From Microcella flavibacter (GTDB taxonomy: Bacteria > Actinomycetota > Actinomycetes > Actinomycetales > Microbacteriaceae): a stretch of 64,000 nucleotides of DNA. The notes below the pieces were generated by a model that saw nothing but the letters and a program-made list of their open reading frames with translations, was not told where the DNA came from and searched no databases. Every line of letters starts with the position of its first letter. Positions within the stretch are counted from its first letter, which is position 1. Of this stretch, positions 62,834 to 64,000 are shown piece by piece. Location of the stretch: positions 620,001 through 684,000 of the forward strand of contig NZ_CP051299.1 in assembly GCF_012530535.1 (NCBI RefSeq). Reading direction: 5' to 3'. Both the position numbers and the translations under genes were made by a program.

Positions 62834-63811
62834 ATGGCCAGCATCAAGATCACCGGCCAGAAGAAGCTCGTGCTCGTCACGGGCCGCGCCCACCCCGAGC
62901 TCGCGCACCAGATCGCCGCCGAGCTCGAGACCGACGTCGTGCACACCGACGCCCGCACCTTCGCCAACGGCGAGATCTACGCGCGCTACGACGAGAGCGT
63001 GCGCGGCTGCGACGCCTTCGTCATCCAGTCCCACGCCCGGCCCATCAACGAGGCGCTCATGGAGCAGCTCATCATGGTGGATGCCCTCAAGCGGGCCTCG
63101 GCGAAGCGCATCACCGTCGTGGCCCCGTTCTACCCCTACTCGCGGCAGGACAAGAAGGGGCGGGGTCGCGAGCCGATCTCCGCCCGCCTCGTCGCCGACC
63201 TGTTCAAGGCCGCCGGCGCCGACCGCATTATGAGCGTCGACCTGCACGCCGCGCAGATCCAGGGATTCTTCGACGGCCCCGTCGACCACCTGTTCGCCAT
63301 GCCGGTGCTGCTCGAGCACTTCCGCGAGCAGCTCGACGCCTCGACGCTCACCGTCGTCTCGCCCGACATGGGCCGCGTGCGCGTCGCCGACATCTGGAGC
63401 GACAAGCTCGGCGCCCCGCTCGCCATCATCCACAAGCGCCGCGACCCGCTCGTGCCGAACCAGGTCTCGGTGCACGAGATCGTCGGCGACGTCTCGGGCC
63501 GCGTCTGCCTGCTCGTCGACGACATGATCGACACCGGCCGCACCATCGTCAAGGCCGCCGAGGCGCTCAAGAAGGCCGGAGCCATCGGCGTCGTCGTCGC
63601 TGCCACCCACGCCATCTTCAGCGACCCGGCCTTCGACATCCTGCAGGCCGAGGCGATCGACCGCGTCGTCGTCACCGACACCCTGCCGGTGCCCGACGAC
63701 AAGCGCTGGGATCGCCTCACCGTCCTCCCCATCGCCCCGCTGATCGCCCGCGCGATCCACGAGGTCTTCGACGACGGCTCGGTGACGAGCATGTTCGATG
63801 GTGCGGCTTGA
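62834..63811 (+). CDS. prs: Ribose-phosphate pyrophosphokinase
   Basis: A 325-residue PRPP synthetase supplying nucleotide, His and Trp synthesis. It has GRAHPELAHQIA and FANGEIYARYDESVRG at the N-terminus, the flexible loop YPYSRQDKKGRGREPISARL, the catalytic SVDLHAAQIQGFFDGPVDHL and the PRPP-binding LLVDDMIDTGRTIVKAAEAL. GGGAGCAGGG lies before the ATG. It is in the same direction and 62 bases after glmU. Confidence 0.95.
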   Translation: MASIKITGQKKLVLVTGRAHPELAHQIAAELETDVVHTDARTFANGEIYARYDESVRGCDAFVIQSHARPINEALMEQLIMVDALKRASAKRITVVAPFYPYSRQDKKGRGREPISARLVADLFKAAGADRIMSVDLHAAQIQGFFDGPVDHLFAMPVLLEHFREQLDASTLTVVSPDMGRVRVADIWSDKLGAPLAIIHKRRDPLVPNQVSVHEIVGDVSGRVCLLVDDMIDTGRTIVKAAEALKKAGAIGVVVAATHAIFSDPAFDILQAEAIDRVVVTDTLPVPDDKRWDRLTVLPIAPLIARAIHEVFDDGSVTSMFDGAA

Positions 63812-63886
63812 GGGCAGCGCGCCGATTGGCGCTTCGTGATGCCTCGACGCACGTTGCGCTCGCGTGACGGAGGGCCGACACGGCGG

Positions 63887-63922
63887 AGCCCCCTGACCGG
63901 CGCTGCGACCGGTCAGGGGGCT
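63887..63922. terminator. Strong bidirectional terminator after prs
   Basis: AGCCCCCTGACCGG, an 8-base loop, then its exact 14-base complement, followed by CTTT on the plus strand. It lies between prs and a convergent gene. Confidence 0.88.
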
Positions 63923-63938
63923 CTTTCCGCGCTATCGC

Positions 63939-64000
63939 CTAGAGGGCGGCGAGGAGATCCTCGATCTCGGCGATCTCCGCTGTCTGGTCGGCGATGATCT
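63939..64000 (-). CDS. DUF305-type protein, C-terminal end only
   Basis: Only the last 20 codons lie in the window, reading IIADQTAEIAEIEDLLAAL before a TAG stop. This ending is typical of DUF305 (ferritin-like) secreted or membrane-anchored proteins, which often have a QTAEI-type final helix. The assignment rests on this short tail alone. Confidence 0.55.
   Translation of the reverse strand, partial: IIADQTAEIAEIEDLLAAL

Noticed and set aside
1-64000. CRISPR array, prophage or insertion sequence
   Set aside because: No regularly spaced repeats, transposase, integrase or phage structural gene was found. The repeats seen are single palindromes or short tandem units.

Overview
The window is a stretch of chromosome from a high-GC actinobacterium, most likely a member of the Microbacteriaceae. 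The evidence is the strong C/G third-position bias, frequent GTG starts, an F420-dependent glucose-6-phosphate dehydrogenase, the actinobacterial neighbourhood pmt-rsmI-metG-tatD-rsmA-ispE-glmU-prs, and many start codons that sit about 6 bases after a TAnnnT promoter element (leaderless mRNAs). I see no rRNA, prophage, insertion sequence, CRISPR array or replication origin. One tRNA (Gln, anticodon TTG) is present.

Layout. 1-10.9 kb: a partial DUF4349 lipoprotein, an alpha/beta hydrolase, a divergent esterase/ring-cleaving dioxygenase pair resembling MhqD/MhqO, an SRPBCC protein, aldo/keto reductases, an EntS-like exporter next to a siderophore-interacting reductase, an FMN reductase and an MFS transporter. 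11-14.8 kb: a ribonucleotide reductase operon with candidate NrdR boxes. Its small subunit has Phe at the radical-tyrosine position and Glu at the first metal-ligand position, the class Ic (Mn/Fe) signature. The large-subunit ORF stops before the C-terminal redox cysteines, which lie in a 41-codon ORF in the -1 frame that overlaps the stop. 14.9-22.6 kb: an amidohydrolase, a lower-GC membrane protein and an HrpA helicase. 22.9-27.7 kb: a small HTH regulator, then a GntR regulator with an exact 16-base palindrome over its promoter, followed by prpD-prpB-prpC (methylcitrate cycle, propionate use).

27.8-38.9 kb: an aldo/keto reductase, a metallo-hydrolase and a DUF255 thioredoxin-fold protein that diverge from starts only 11 bases apart, a processive GT2 glycosyltransferase coupled to a membrane-anchored GH18 with two chitin-binding-like repeats, metY with a CoA-binding protein, and a DUF418 membrane protein. 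38.9-53.8 kb: pmt, rsmI, a lipoprotein, metG, tatD, rsmA, an ACR3/BASS-fold transporter, rlmC, a TetR/MFS pair, ispE, lspA and an ABC-F ATPase. 54.2-64 kb: a hypothetical gene, fgd, an SDR, a DUF3592 protein, a MarR regulator, tRNA-Gln, a PPOX protein, a lipoprotein in a lower-GC patch, sdaA, glmU, prs and the end of a DUF305 gene.

The noncoding spacers carry structured repeats. A 36-base perfect palindrome at 22711 has a diverged second copy at 54000. Two elements of about 90 bases, each a long stem with an inner hairpin, lie at 50160 and 53860. A 16-base tandem triplication lies at 56784. The least ordinary observations are the detached ribonucleotide reductase tail, the tyrosine-less R2, the pervasive leaderless-promoter grammar and the dispersed palindromes.
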